Source: Rhodococcus sp. OK302 (GTDB taxonomy: Bacteria > Actinomycetota > Actinomycetes > Mycobacteriales > Mycobacteriaceae). From it: 64,000 nucleotides of DNA. The stretch spans positions 855,001 through 919,000 of the forward strand of contig NZ_NPJZ01000001.1 of the NCBI RefSeq assembly GCF_002245895.1, in the 5' to 3' direction. The first letter of the stretch is position 1. Each line of letters opens with the position of its first letter. Below the pieces are notes generated by a model that did not search any database, was not told the DNA's origin, and was given only the letters and a program-made list of their open reading frames with translations. Shown here piece by piece: positions 55,070 through 64,000 of the stretch. Position numbers and translations under genes: made by a program.

Positions 55070-56143
55070 CTAACCCAGGCGTCGACCGTCGCTGGCTGCG
55101 AAAATATGAACCTTTTCGGGATCGACACGCAGATTGACTCGATCACCCTTCTCGGGCGGATTACGCCAGTCGCCCCGCGAAACGATCTGCTGCGACACGC
55201 CCCCGATGGTGGTGCGGCCGTACACGTAGGCGTCGGAACCGAGCTCTTCGACGACGTCGACCTCCATCGGCAGGCCCTCGGCAGCGACATCGAGGTGCTC
55301 CGGACGAATTCCGAGTACGACCTCGGTCTCCGGTGTTCCGTTCAATGTTTCACGGGAAACCGGGACAATCACGTCACCGAACGCCACACCACCGTCGACG
55401 AGCGGGAGGGTGAACAGGTTCATTGCGGGCGAACCCATGAAGCCGGCGACAAACACGTTCTTCGGCCTGTTGTACAGCTCGCGCGGCGACGCACACTGCT
55501 GCAGGATTCCCTTTTCGAGGACAGCGACGCGGTCACCCATGGTCATGGCCTCGACCTGGTCGTGAGTCACGTAGACCATCGTGGTCTCGAGGCGTCGCTG
55601 CAGCTGAGCGATCTGCGTACGCGTCTGGACGCGCAGTTTGGCGTCGAGGTTGGATAGCGGCTCGTCCATCAGGAAGACCTGCGGCTGACGAACAATCGCG
55701 CGGCCCATGGCAACTCGCTGACGCTGACCACCGGAAAGTGCCTTCGGCTTACGATCCAAGTACGGCTCGAGATCGAGCATCTTCGCGACTTCTTCGACGC
55801 GAGCGCGGATCTCCGTCTTGTTCGTGCCCGCCAACTTGAGTGCAAATCCCATGTTCTCGGCCACCGACATGTGCGGGTAGAGCGCGTAGTTCTGGAACAC
55901 CATCGCGATGTCACGTTCTTTGGGTTCCTGGCCCGTCACATCGCGGTCACCGATGAGGATGCGCCCGCTGTGGACGTCCTCGAGACCGGCGAGCATGCGC
56001 AGCGTCGTCGACTTTCCACAGCCCGACGGGCCGACGAGAACGAGGAATTCGCCGTTCTCGATTTCGAGGTCCAAGTTGTCCACCGCGGGCGTATTGGAGC
56101 CCGGGAACAGGCAGGTTGTGCCCTCGAATGTCACTGAAGCCAT
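55070..56143 (-). CDS. ABC transporter ATP-binding protein (UgpC/MsmK type)
   Basis: A 357-aa ATPase with Walker A GPSGCGKST, signature ALSGGQRQRVAMGRA, Walker B VFLMDEPLSNLDA and switch His in VYVTHDQVEAMT, followed by a C-terminal TOBE/MalK-like regulatory domain (EVVLGIRPEHLDV). It energises the two permeases downstream. Transcribed in the same direction but separated by 190 bases from the binding-protein gene. Confidence 0.95.
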   Translation of the reverse strand: MASVTFEGTTCLFPGSNTPAVDNLDLEIENGEFLVLVGPSGCGKSTTLRMLAGLEDVHSGRILIGDRDVTGQEPKERDIAMVFQNYALYPHMSVAENMGFALKLAGTNKTEIRARVEEVAKMLDLEPYLDRKPKALSGGQRQRVAMGRAIVRQPQVFLMDEPLSNLDAKLRVQTRTQIAQLQRRLETTMVYVTHDQVEAMTMGDRVAVLEKGILQQCASPRELYNRPKNVFVAGFMGSPAMNLFTLPLVDGGVAFGDVIVPVSRETLNGTPETEVVLGIRPEHLDVAAEGLPMEVDVVEELGSDAYVYGRTTIGGVSQQIVSRGDWRNPPEKGDRVNLRVDPEKVHIFAASDGRRLG

Positions 56144-56255
56144 GACTGGTAATCCCTTCTACCGGCAGGAACGTGCCGGACGATCCGAGTTGAGGGTGAG
56201 CGTGTGCCCCAGCAGCATAAGCTGCCGTGTCGGTCTGCGGGCGTACTCTGCGGCG

Positions 56256-57029
56256 GTGAGTTCGGAGAAGATGTTGACCCGCATCGGTGCACTGCTTCGC
56301 CAAGCAGAATCCACCGACAATCCCCACGAGGGTGAAGCCTTCATGGCAGCCGCGCAACGGTTGGCCACCAGTTCCGCCATCGACTTAGCGGTTGCTCGGG
56401 CGCACACCGCGTCGTCGGAGAAACGTGCGACGCCCACTCAACGGCTCATCACCATCGGCGAACCCGGCAAACGCGGACTGCGCACCTACGCGCAGTTGTT
56501 CATCTCCATCGCCGCCGCCAATGACGTGCAGTGCGATATCGCGCAGACCGGTGCGGTGATCTTCGCGTACGGATTTGCCGGCGACATCGACGTGTGTGAG
56601 GCCCTGTACTCGAGCCTGCTGTTCCAAATGGTGCGTGATTCCGACGCCTACATTCGCTCGGGCGCATATCGAGGCGAGACGTCGACGCGGACGCGTAAGC
56701 CTGTCGCCGGAGTAACCGCTCGCCTCAACTTCCAGATGGCGTATGCGTCGCGGATCGGTGCACGGTTGACGGAAACCAAACAGGAGACGGAGAAAAAAGT
56801 AGTCGCCGAGTCGTCTTCGGAAACTGCTTTGGTGTTACGTAACAAGGAAATTGAACTCAAGGACTACTACTCCTCCAACTCCAAAGCACGCGGAACCTGG
56901 AAGGGCGGCGGACGCGCCGACGCCGGGCATTCGTCGCATGCGCGCAAAGCCGGAGATCGCGCCGCCCGGTCCGCTCGACTGGGAAATCTGCCGGAAATCG
57001 GCGGAGTGCGGGGACAGTTGGGCTCGTGA
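56256..57029 (+). CDS. DUF2786 domain protein
   Basis: A 257-aa protein with an N-terminal DUF2786 domain (MLTRIGALLRQAESTDNPHE; AQRLATSSAIDLAVARAH). The middle is helical and the C-terminus is basic. GTG 56256 is used; ATG 56271 with GGAG close upstream is an equally good start. It overlaps the metallohydrolase gene by 4 bases, so the two are co-translated. Function unknown. Confidence 0.8.
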   Translation: MSSEKMLTRIGALLRQAESTDNPHEGEAFMAAAQRLATSSAIDLAVARAHTASSEKRATPTQRLITIGEPGKRGLRTYAQLFISIAAANDVQCDIAQTGAVIFAYGFAGDIDVCEALYSSLLFQMVRDSDAYIRSGAYRGETSTRTRKPVAGVTARLNFQMAYASRIGARLTETKQETEKKVVAESSSETALVLRNKEIELKDYYSSNSKARGTWKGGGRADAGHSSHARKAGDRAARSARLGNLPEIGGVRGQLGS

Positions 57030-57517
57030 GAGATTCTCAGCGTAGCGCCGTCTACGACGCGGAAACCTTGGTGCGCAGCATGTTCGATCGCGCGGATGAA
57101 CGAAACCTTCGAACTGTGGAAATTCTCGGATCCTCCGTCACCTTGCCGGTGGAACGCAAATTCGGATCCGTGGAGTCGGTTCAGGCGTATTGCGATCAAG
57201 CCCTCAAGTTGAATTGGGTAGCTGAAACCTGTCCCCGTGCAAGCGTTTCGGTTTCCGTGCGCTCCCGAGCCGGCAACACTGCTGCTCACTACTCGAACGA
57301 CGTTATCGCCGTCCCGATTGATCGCGACGGCCGGTGGGCGATGCGGGAACTTGTTGTCCTGCACGAGCTTGCACATCATCTCGGCGACAATGACGAGGCC
57401 GCCCATGGAGCGGCCTTCGTCGACCGCTATCTGACTTTGGTCGGTGAGATCATCGGCCCCGAGGCGGCATTCGTGCTGCGAGCTCTGTACCTGTCCGGCG
57501 GTGTTCAAACCGGCTGA
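57026..57517 (+). CDS. TIGR04338-type putative zinc metallohydrolase
   Basis: A 163-aa protein with the zinc-protease motif HELAHHLGD followed by an Asp/Glu-rich HGAAF segment that could supply a third ligand. It begins with GTG overlapping the previous stop. The family occurs in Actinobacteria and is regularly paired with DUF2786 proteins. Substrate unknown. Confidence 0.82.
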   Translation: MRDSQRSAVYDAETLVRSMFDRADERNLRTVEILGSSVTLPVERKFGSVESVQAYCDQALKLNWVAETCPRASVSVSVRSRAGNTAAHYSNDVIAVPIDRDGRWAMRELVVLHELAHHLGDNDEAAHGAAFVDRYLTLVGEIIGPEAAFVLRALYLSGGVQTG

Positions 57518-57577
57518 CCATGTCAGCCCTCGGCGAATCTCCTGGCAACCTGGCCGGACGCCTGGAATACTCGGCAC

Positions 57578-57946
57578 ATGGACACGCCGCACAAGTTTAC
57601 CCTGGTCAGGGATGCTTCTGAGCATTCCGGAACTGCGGTGCCCGCACAGAAGGCCCCGCTGATTCGAGAAGCTTACGGACACGTACTGCGTGAGGTCAGG
57701 CGCGATCAGGATCGAACCTTAGGCGATGTTGCTGCCGAAGTCGGAATGTCGAAGCAATACTTGTCCGAGGTCGAACGAGGCAAGAAGGAACCGTCCTCGG
57801 AGATCTTGCGCTCTATCTGTGATGCTCTCGGAATGCCGTTGGAACACTTGCTCTTCCGCTCGGGAAACAAAATCGTGGCACTCAATTCCATCTCCTTCGG
57901 ACACACGCCGCAGCCGATATCCGGGCCCGTCCTGATGGCGGCCTGA
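57578..57946 (+). CDS. XRE-family regulator, PopR/ClgR-like
   Basis: A 122-aa regulator with a Cro/C1-type helix-turn-helix (GDVAAEVGMSKQYLSEVERG, then KKEPSSEILRSICDALGM). This core is close to ClgR and PopR, activators of clp genes in actinobacteria. It ends in Ala-Ala (GPVLMAA), the kind of C-terminus that makes Streptomyces PopR and ClgR substrates of Clp proteases. It converges on the ClpP pair, its stop one base from theirs. Activation of clpP is inferred. Confidence 0.85.
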   Translation: MDTPHKFTLVRDASEHSGTAVPAQKAPLIREAYGHVLREVRRDQDRTLGDVAAEVGMSKQYLSEVERGKKEPSSEILRSICDALGMPLEHLLFRSGNKIVALNSISFGHTPQPISGPVLMAA

Positions 57947-57947
57947 G

Positions 57948-58544
57948 TCAATTCCCTTCAATAAGCACGTCGGCCAAGCCGTAAGCGATCGCGTCACGTG
58001 CCGTGAAGATCCGGTCTCGGTCAGTATCCTTCCGGAGTCGCTCGACGCTCTGACCGGTGTGCTTGCTCAAGATCGTCTCGGTTTGCTCGCGGATTCTCAT
58101 AATCTCAGCTGCCTGAAGCGCCAGGTCCGAGATGGTTCCACTGCCTTGCGTCGACGGTTGGTGCAGCAGCACCCGCGAATGGGCGAGAACATGCCGGTGC
58201 CCCGGTGTGCCGGCAGCGAGCAGCACCGCAGCAGCCGACGACGCCTGCCCCATGCAGTAGCTGGCGATCGTGGGTTTCATGAACTGCATAGTGTCGTAAA
58301 TTGCCAGCATCGCAGTGGTAGAACCACCAGGAGAGTTTATGTACAAACCGATCTCGCGGTCCGGGTTGTCTGCCTGCAGATGCAGCAGCTGAGCCATCAC
58401 AACGTTCGCGACTCCGTCGTCGATCTCCGTGCCGAGAAAGACGATACGTTCGTTGAGCAACCGGCTGAAGATGTCGAAAGACCGCTCGCCCGTGGGTGTT
58501 CGTTCGATAACGCTGGGAATCGTGTACTGGGACATGATATTCAC
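57948..58544 (-). CDS. clpP: ATP-dependent Clp protease proteolytic subunit (ClpP2-like)
   Basis: A 198-aa ClpP. The catalytic Ser is in [20 protein letters not shown], His in [10 protein letters not shown] and Asp in [12 protein letters not shown]. It is more like the ClpP2 branch. It is translationally coupled (ATGA) to the upstream ClpP and together they would form a mixed tetradecamer. No clpX follows, unlike the housekeeping clpP1P2-clpX locus, so this is a second, conditional pair. Confidence 0.93.
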   Translation of the reverse strand: MNIMSQYTIPSVIERTPTGERSFDIFSRLLNERIVFLGTEIDDGVANVVMAQLLHLQADNPDREIGLYINSPGGSTTAMLAIYDTMQFMKPTIASYCMGQASSAAAVLLAAGTPGHRHVLAHSRVLLHQPSTQGSGTISDLALQAAEIMRIREQTETILSKHTGQSVERLRKDTDRDRIFTARDAIAYGLADVLIEGN

Positions 58545-59149
58545 AGTCCGATCTTGGGGAACATTGCCTGCGGCGCGATTTCGGCGAACGTTGTCACGAC
58601 GCGATCGACAATTCCGTACTCACGTGCTTGATCGGCGGTGAACCACCGATCACGATCACTGTCGGTCTCGATCTCTTCTACGGTCCGCCCGGTTTCAGCG
58701 GCAAGAATTTCCTGGGATTGAAGCTTCATCATCTCGAGACTCTCGGCCTGAATCGCGATGTCTACCGCCGTACCGCCGATCCCCGCGGAGGGCTGGTGCA
58801 TCATGATTCGGCTGTGCGCCAAGCTTATTCGTTTGCCTTTTGTACCCGAGCAGAGAAGTACCTGACCCATACTGGCGGCGAATCCCATTGCGACCGTCAC
58901 CACGTCGTTGGGAACGAGCTTCATGGTGTCGTAGATGGCAAGGCCCGCGAATACCGAACCGCCGGGCGAATTGATGTAGAGGACGATGTCACGCTTGGGG
59001 TCGGTGGTCGCAAGAAGCACCAGTTCGGAACACACGCGTTCGGCCATGGCGTCGTTCACTTCGCCGGTAAGCAAGATGGTGCGTTGGCGGAAGAGCCTAT
59101 CTGTCAACAGGTCACGGTAGCCGGTATCGGTGGGTGCTGAAGTAGTCAT
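58541..59149 (-). CDS. clpP: ATP-dependent Clp protease proteolytic subunit (ClpP1-like)
   Basis: A 202-aa ClpP with catalytic Ser in [18 protein letters not shown], His in [11 protein letters not shown] and Asp in [12 protein letters not shown]. It is more like the ClpP1 branch and is the first gene of the pair. The layout matches the Streptomyces clpP3-clpP4 operon. Upstream lies a PopR-box-like palindrome and a long inverted repeat. Confidence 0.93.
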   Translation of the reverse strand: MTTSAPTDTGYRDLLTDRLFRQRTILLTGEVNDAMAERVCSELVLLATTDPKRDIVLYINSPGGSVFAGLAIYDTMKLVPNDVVTVAMGFAASMGQVLLCSGTKGKRISLAHSRIMMHQPSAGIGGTAVDIAIQAESLEMMKLQSQEILAAETGRTVEEIETDSDRDRWFTADQAREYGIVDRVVTTFAEIAPQAMFPKIGL

Positions 59150-59191
59150 GCGATCATTCCTACCGGCGGTGTGCGGCTCGGCTCCTGATTG

Positions 59192-59206
59192 TCTGCTGTA
59201 GGCAGA
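59192..59206 (-). promoter_or_regulatory. PopR-box-like palindrome upstream of the clpP pair
   Basis: TCTGCT-GTA-GGCAGA differs by one base from the TCTGCC-N3-GGCAGA palindrome that I recall as the PopR target upstream of clpP3 in Streptomyces lividans. It lies 43-57 bases before the first clpP start codon. The regulator candidate is the XRE gene at the other end of the operon. Confidence 0.65.
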
Positions 59207-59218
59207 TCCCCCCTTTCT

Positions 59219-59269
59219 GAGCGAACGTACCTTTCGGTCGATCTAAGGCGATCGACGTACCGTTCGCTC
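59219..59269. promoter_or_regulatory. Nested inverted repeats in the clpP/LLM divergent promoter region
   Basis: GAGCGAACGTAC (59219-59230) faces GTACCGTTCGCTC (59257-59269), complementary except for one extra C, and inside them GTCGATC (59237) faces GATCGAC (59250). The arms resemble GTTCGC/GCGAAC half-sites of ClgR boxes, though their spacing is far larger than that motif allows. Confidence 0.5.
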
Positions 59270-59389
59270 GGGAAGGGGGCGCTAGACAAGGTGGGACAAT
59301 TGGCCCAAACCGGCAGGAACGTAGCGGCCAACCGGCATCTCCGGCCATGATGGGTAGAGACAACCATTTCCTCTCGGCAGGAGCGTGGC

Positions 59390-60184
59390 ATGACTCGTCC
59401 GGTACGCATCGGTGTTCAACTCCAACCTCAGCACGCGCCCGACTACGGACTGATCCGCGATGCCGTCCTGCGATCGGAGGATGCGGGCGTCGACATCGTC
59501 TTCAACTGGGACCACTTCTACCCGCTGACGGGAGATCCGGACGGCGCACATTTCGAGTGCTGGACCATGCTCGGGGCGTGGGCGGAGCAGACATCGAACG
59601 TGGAGATCGGCGCCCTGGTGACCGGCGGCGGCTACCGCAATCCTGATCTGCTGGCCGATATGGCACGCACCGTCGACCACCTGAGCGGCGGACGCTTGAT
59701 CCTCGGTATCGGAGCCGGATGGTTCGAGAAGGATTACGACCAATTCGGTTACGACTTCGGCACTCCCGGCTCCCGCCTGAAACTGCTCGGTGAATATCTA
59801 CCGCGGATCACACAGCGTCTAGCCAAGGGCAATCCGTCGCCGACGCGCAATATCCCGGTTCTGATCGGTGGTGGCGGCGAGAAGAAGACATTGCGCCTGG
59901 TGGCCGAGTACGCCGACGTCTGGCACAGCTTCGGGGACCGTGAGACGCACCTGCGCAAGTCCGGAATCCTGACCGACCACTGCGCTGCTGTCGGGCGCAA
60001 CCCGATGGACGTGGAGCATTCTGCACCGTGGCCGGGGCTGGAGAATGCGGCAGACCTCGTTTCCGACGGCGTCACTCTGTTCACCGTCAGCGCGAGTGGA
60101 CCCGACTACGACCTCACGACACTTGTCGAGGCCATCGGGTGGCGCGATGACAACACGGCCCCCTCGTTGAGTGGGCTGGCCTGA
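59390..60184 (+). CDS. LLM-class F420-dependent oxidoreductase
   Basis: A 264-aa luciferase-like TIM-barrel protein (IGVQLQPQHAPDYGLIRDAV; FNWDHFYPLTGDPDGAHFEC; DHLSGGRLILGIGAGWFEKD). The pattern matches the TIGR03854-like F420-dependent branch in mycolic-acid bacteria. The ATG follows GGCAGGAG. Substrate unknown; it is divergent from the clpP pair. Confidence 0.88.
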   Translation: MTRPVRIGVQLQPQHAPDYGLIRDAVLRSEDAGVDIVFNWDHFYPLTGDPDGAHFECWTMLGAWAEQTSNVEIGALVTGGGYRNPDLLADMARTVDHLSGGRLILGIGAGWFEKDYDQFGYDFGTPGSRLKLLGEYLPRITQRLAKGNPSPTRNIPVLIGGGGEKKTLRLVAEYADVWHSFGDRETHLRKSGILTDHCAAVGRNPMDVEHSAPWPGLENAADLVSDGVTLFTVSASGPDYDLTTLVEAIGWRDDNTAPSLSGLA

Positions 60185-60292
60185 CTGCATTTCGCGAAAA
60201 CCGAAGTTCCCGACCGGTCAACTCCGTAGTGTCCTGATTGCGAAGCTCCGTTCACTTGGTCGCCTCGCCAGCACATCTACGGGAGGCACCAA

Positions 60293-61852
60293 TTGACGCG
60301 CTCGAAGTTGGTCCGGATCTACCGAATCTCGATTCTCGGTATCTGCGTCGCTCTGCCGCTCTCACTATCTGCCATGCCGGCGGCAGCAGACGTTCCTGGC
60401 CCTTCGGTGACGATTCGCGTCGACGCTACGAAGCCGGGTCGTGTCATTCCGAAGGACTTCCTCGGGCTGTCTTTCGAAGCCAACCTCATGCATCAGGCGT
60501 GGATCGATCCGGCGGCCGGGAATGTCGATACTCTGCTCGAGAACCTCGGCACCGGAAATCTGCGCTTCAGCGCCAATCAGGTGGATAACACTGCATGGAT
60601 GCCTGATCCCGACGCTCCGGTCCCGGCTTGGGCCAAAGAGGGTCAGCACGTCACTCCCGACGACCTGTCTCGAGTCGGAAAGCTCGCCGAGGCAACAGGA
60701 TGGAGCGTCGACCTCGGAGTGAATTTTGCACACTTCGATCCCGCTGCGGCCGGGAATCAGGCGCGCGAGGCTCAGGAGCGAATCGGTAACTCTCTCCGGT
60801 CAATTCAGATCGGAAACGAGCCCAACTTCTATCTCATCGCGCCCATCAGCAAGGCTGGAGATCGCCGTCCCTTGCTTCCGGCAACCTACGTACCGGACGC
60901 CCGGGCCTACCGCGACGCGATCCGTGCCGCCGCTCCGGGAGTGCCGATCGAAGGACCGAATACTGCCGGCGCCGGAATCGGCAACCAACTGATTGATCCG
61001 GTGATCGCCTCAGCCGTGGTGAATCCGTGGTTGGACACGTACATTTCCGCATTCGGTTCGGAGAGTAAGTACCTCAATCAGCACTACTACCCGTACGTGA
61101 ACACTGCGAGGGTCGGATTCACTTCGGCCAGTTCCGATCTCATCGGCGGACTCCCCAGCGTCGACAAACTGATGTCGCGCGAAAACTCCGTGAAGCAAAC
61201 AACGTTCATTCGAGACTTCGTCGCCAAGGCCGAACATGCCGGACTCGAACCTAAACTGGCCGAGACAAACTCGGTGGCAAAAGAAGGAAAGGAAGGAGTT
61301 ACCAACTCCTTCGGCGCGGCGTTGTGGACAGTCGACTATCTGATGACCACAGCACGTGAAGGCGTCACCGGCATCAACCTGCACAATCAGCCCGACGATT
61401 GTGAAAGCTACTCACTCATCTGCTTTGCCGACGACAATGCTCGCCAGGCCGGTCAGGCTCAGGCCAACCCGAACTACTACGGCCTGCTCATGCTCAGCCA
61501 ACTCGTTGGTGGCCAGATCTTGCCCACCACAGTCGAATCCGGCGCCGCAAACGTTTCGGCCTATGCAGTCCGCCTGCCCGACGGCACCGTCAAGGTGATC
61601 GTCAACAATATGGATCGGGCTTTCAACGGTGATGTCAACGTCGAAATCGTTGGAGAAGACGGCACTTCCGCCTCCGTGCAGCGATTGACCGCAGCGTCGC
61701 CCGACGCTGTCGACGGTGCCACGTTCGCCAATTCCACGGTCGCGAAAAACGGCACCTTCACACCGAGTTCGAACGAAAACGTACTCGGTACCGACGGCCG
61801 GTACCGAGTACGAATTGACGCACCGAGTGCAGTACTGCTGACAGTCGATTAA
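60293..61852 (+). CDS. Secreted GH79-like glycosyl hydrolase
   Basis: A 519-aa exported protein with a signal peptide (ILGICVALPLSLSAMPAAA). The TIM-barrel has IPKDFLGLSFEANLM at its start, acid/base Glu in IQIGNEPNFYLI and probable nucleophile Glu in PKLAETNSVAKEG, as in GH79 beta-glucuronidase/heparanase-like enzymes; a C-terminal beta-domain follows (SAYAVRLPDGTVKVIVNN). It starts with TTG, supported by GGGAGG. The 3' end overlaps the acyl-CoA dehydrogenase gene by 4 bases, convergent. Confidence 0.78.
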   Translation: MTRSKLVRIYRISILGICVALPLSLSAMPAAADVPGPSVTIRVDATKPGRVIPKDFLGLSFEANLMHQAWIDPAAGNVDTLLENLGTGNLRFSANQVDNTAWMPDPDAPVPAWAKEGQHVTPDDLSRVGKLAEATGWSVDLGVNFAHFDPAAAGNQAREAQERIGNSLRSIQIGNEPNFYLIAPISKAGDRRPLLPATYVPDARAYRDAIRAAAPGVPIEGPNTAGAGIGNQLIDPVIASAVVNPWLDTYISAFGSESKYLNQHYYPYVNTARVGFTSASSDLIGGLPSVDKLMSRENSVKQTTFIRDFVAKAEHAGLEPKLAETNSVAKEGKEGVTNSFGAALWTVDYLMTTAREGVTGINLHNQPDDCESYSLICFADDNARQAGQAQANPNYYGLLMLSQLVGGQILPTTVESGAANVSAYAVRLPDGTVKVIVNNMDRAFNGDVNVEIVGEDGTSASVQRLTAASPDAVDGATFANSTVAKNGTFTPSSNENVLGTDGRYRVRIDAPSAVLLTVD

Positions 61853-63540
61853 GCCCGAGCGAGGATCCCGGCGAAATCTGTTCCCACCGGCAGGGTTCCG
61901 TACTCGTGGCCACGATCGGCGCCCAAGCGTCCGGCGATGAATGCATCGGAGGACGCAGCCGGCGAATAACGCACCATCAGCGAAGCCTGCAGCGCCAAAG
62001 CCATGGCTTCGACGACGCTACGCGCGCGGAACTGCGCGTCGGCGGGTGCCATCGTGGCGAGTTCGCCGAGTTGACGACGCACCTTGTCGAGGTGCTGATC
62101 GAGGACGGGGTTGTTGCCGCGAGCGAGATTCACTTCGTGGTCGAAGGCTGCGACGGAATCGGATTCACGGGTCATGGCGCGCAAGACATCGAGCGCGATG
62201 ACGTTGCCGGAGCCCTCCCAGACCGCCATGACGGGCTGTTCGCGGTAGCGGCGAGCCAGCGGGAAGTCTTCGGTGTATCCGTTGCCACCGAGGCATTCGA
62301 GGGCCTCGTAGGAGTGGTGCGGTCCACGCTTGCAGACCCAGTACTTCGCGACAGCGGTCGCGAGACGGCGGAACGCTTTTTCCTGATCGTCGGCGTCGTT
62401 GTCCTGAGCGCGCGCCAACCGAAGACCGGTGATGGTGGCGGCTTCGGACTCGAGTGACAGGTCTGCCAGGACGGACGTCATGGCCGGCTGATCGGCCAGT
62501 ACGGCGCCGAATGCGCTGCGGTGGCGGGCATGCCACACGGCCTCGGCGACGGACTGGCGCATTCCGGCGGCGCTGCCGAGGATGCAGTCGAGTCGAGTCT
62601 GCGACACCATTTCGATGATTGTTCGCACACCGCGACCGGGTTCACCGATCATGATGCCGACTGTGCCGTCGAGCTCGATCTCGGAGGACGCGTTGGACTT
62701 GTTGCCCAGCTTGTTCTTCAACCGCTGGATACGGAAGACGTTACGGGTGCCGTCGGCCAGGATGCGGGGAAGAAGGAAGCAGGAAAGCCCTTCGCCGGCA
62801 GCACCTTCGGCCTGGGCCAGAACGAGGAAGGCGTCGGACATCGGTGCGGAGCAGAACCACTTGTGGCCGGTGAGCAGGTAATCGGCACCCGGGCCACCGC
62901 GACCCGCAGGCTTGGCGACCGTGGTGTTGGCCCGCACGTCGGAGCCGCCCTGCTTCTCCGTCATGGACATACCGAAAATCGCGGATGCCTTTCCGGGAGC
63001 ATCCAACTCGGGGGTGTAGCTACGAGAGAGGGCGCGAGGCTTCCAGATAGCGGCCACGTCGGGCTGCAGTTCCAGCGAAGGAATGACCGCGTGTGTCATG
63101 GAGATGGGGCACGAGTGACCCGGCTCGACCTGCGCGAACATCATGAAGGCCGCTGCGCGAGCAACATTGGCGCCCGGCTTCGGGTTTTCCCAGGCCGAGG
63201 TGTGCGCGCCGTGAGCTACTGCCGCCGAGATGATGCGGTGGTACGACGGGTGGTATTCCACCTCGTCGATGCGGTTGCCCCAACGGTCGAACGTATGAAG
63301 TTCGGGGATGACGGTGTTGGCCAGCTCGGCGTCGTGCTGGAATCCTGCACTGCCGACCAGTTCGCCGATATCGGTGAGTTCGTCTGCAGCCCAGGCGGCA
63401 TCGTGGCGGACTACGCCTTCGGCGAGCACCGGGTCGAGGAGGTACTCGTTGACGTCGGTGCGGGGCACGGACTGATTGAGCACAGCATGCGTGCGATGGG
63501 GAGCCGGATGCGTGACGGTCTTCTCGGTAATTTCAGTCAT
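61849..63540 (-). CDS. AidB-like acyl-CoA dehydrogenase
   Basis: A 563-aa flavoprotein. ATG 63540 (GAAAGG upstream) starts the fold. The AidB-type N-terminal domain (NVNEYLLDP-like TDVNEYLLDPVLAEGVVRHD) precedes ACAD blocks FGMSMTEKQGGSDVRANTT and the C-terminal LECLGGNGYTEDFPLARRYR. AidB in E. coli is linked to alkylation damage, but actinobacterial relatives are often fatty-acid enzymes. It lies directly downstream of an acyl-CoA ligase gene (10-base gap), which favours a catabolic role. Confidence 0.9.
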   Translation of the reverse strand: MTEITEKTVTHPAPHRTHAVLNQSVPRTDVNEYLLDPVLAEGVVRHDAAWAADELTDIGELVGSAGFQHDAELANTVIPELHTFDRWGNRIDEVEYHPSYHRIISAAVAHGAHTSAWENPKPGANVARAAAFMMFAQVEPGHSCPISMTHAVIPSLELQPDVAAIWKPRALSRSYTPELDAPGKASAIFGMSMTEKQGGSDVRANTTVAKPAGRGGPGADYLLTGHKWFCSAPMSDAFLVLAQAEGAAGEGLSCFLLPRILADGTRNVFRIQRLKNKLGNKSNASSEIELDGTVGIMIGEPGRGVRTIIEMVSQTRLDCILGSAAGMRQSVAEAVWHARHRSAFGAVLADQPAMTSVLADLSLESEAATITGLRLARAQDNDADDQEKAFRRLATAVAKYWVCKRGPHHSYEALECLGGNGYTEDFPLARRYREQPVMAVWEGSGNVIALDVLRAMTRESDSVAAFDHEVNLARGNNPVLDQHLDKVRRQLGELATMAPADAQFRARSVVEAMALALQASLMVRYSPAASSDAFIAGRLGADRGHEYGTLPVGTDFAGILARA

Positions 63541-63550
63541 GATTGGCCTT

Positions 63551-64000
<450 letters not shown>

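Overview
The window reads as a chromosomal segment of a high-GC actinomycete of the Mycobacteriales, most likely Rhodococcus (inference, with the erythropolis/qingshengii group as my best guess). The support is the block dnaB - rplI - rpsR - ssb - rpsF - membrane glycosyltransferase - ponA - DUF5318 - PadR - ino1, which matches the order I know from mycobacteria (Rv0046c to Rv0058), together with mycolic-acid-clade families such as F420-type oxidoreductases, AidB-like acyl-CoA dehydrogenase and GT87 membrane transferases. No plasmid, phage, integrase, transposase, tRNA, rRNA or CRISPR signal was recognised.

Layout. 1-8.2 kb: a truncated winged-helix AlkZ-like gene, a 3-oxoacid CoA-transferase pair with a divergent IclR regulator, an AlkD-like gene, a two-HTH regulator, an SRPBCC protein and a lipoprotein CocE-type hydrolase. 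8.2-12.3 kb: an accessory stretch with a decaying TetR/HxlR regulator pair and a two-gene module of unrecognised membrane-active helical proteins. 12.3-30 kb: the conserved replication, translation and cell-wall core (dnaB, rplI, rpsR, ssb, rpsF, two GT87 proteins, ponA, PadR, ino1), interrupted by a 1280-residue HTH-STAND-WD40 protein. 30-40 kb: catabolic and secreted functions (orphan peptide-type binding lipoprotein, TauD-like and IPNS-like dioxygenases, PI-PLC-like enzyme, SelO, AIM24, endoglycoceramidase-like GH5) plus a decarboxylase remnant. 40-51 kb: an FMN/FAD/4Fe-4S reductase, a MocR/PdxR regulator divergent from an FMN split-barrel protein, an SPFH/NfeD pair, a beta-propeller, an ODP-type metallo-beta-lactamase-fold protein, a chaperone-like protein and a second class A penicillin-binding protein with a frameshift. 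51-56 kb: a complete sugar-type ABC importer (ATPase, binding lipoprotein, two permeases). 56-64 kb: a DUF2786/metallohydrolase pair, a ClpP pair with a PopR-like regulator, an LLM oxidoreductase, a GH79-like glycosidase, and an acyl-CoA dehydrogenase followed by a truncated acyl-CoA ligase.

The most interesting signals are: (i) the overlapping two-gene membrane module at 9.4-11.9 kb, the best candidate for an undescribed effector system; (ii) the ClpP pair with a regulator ending in Ala-Ala and a promoter palindrome one base away from the PopR box known in Streptomyces, suggesting a proteolytic feedback loop; (iii) a DnaA-box-like cluster and a 31-bp tandem duplication upstream of dnaB; (iv) the HTH-STAND-WD40 protein; and (v) a G-run frameshift in the second penicillin-binding protein gene. 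Functional statements are family-level readings of translated sequence; no database search was run.
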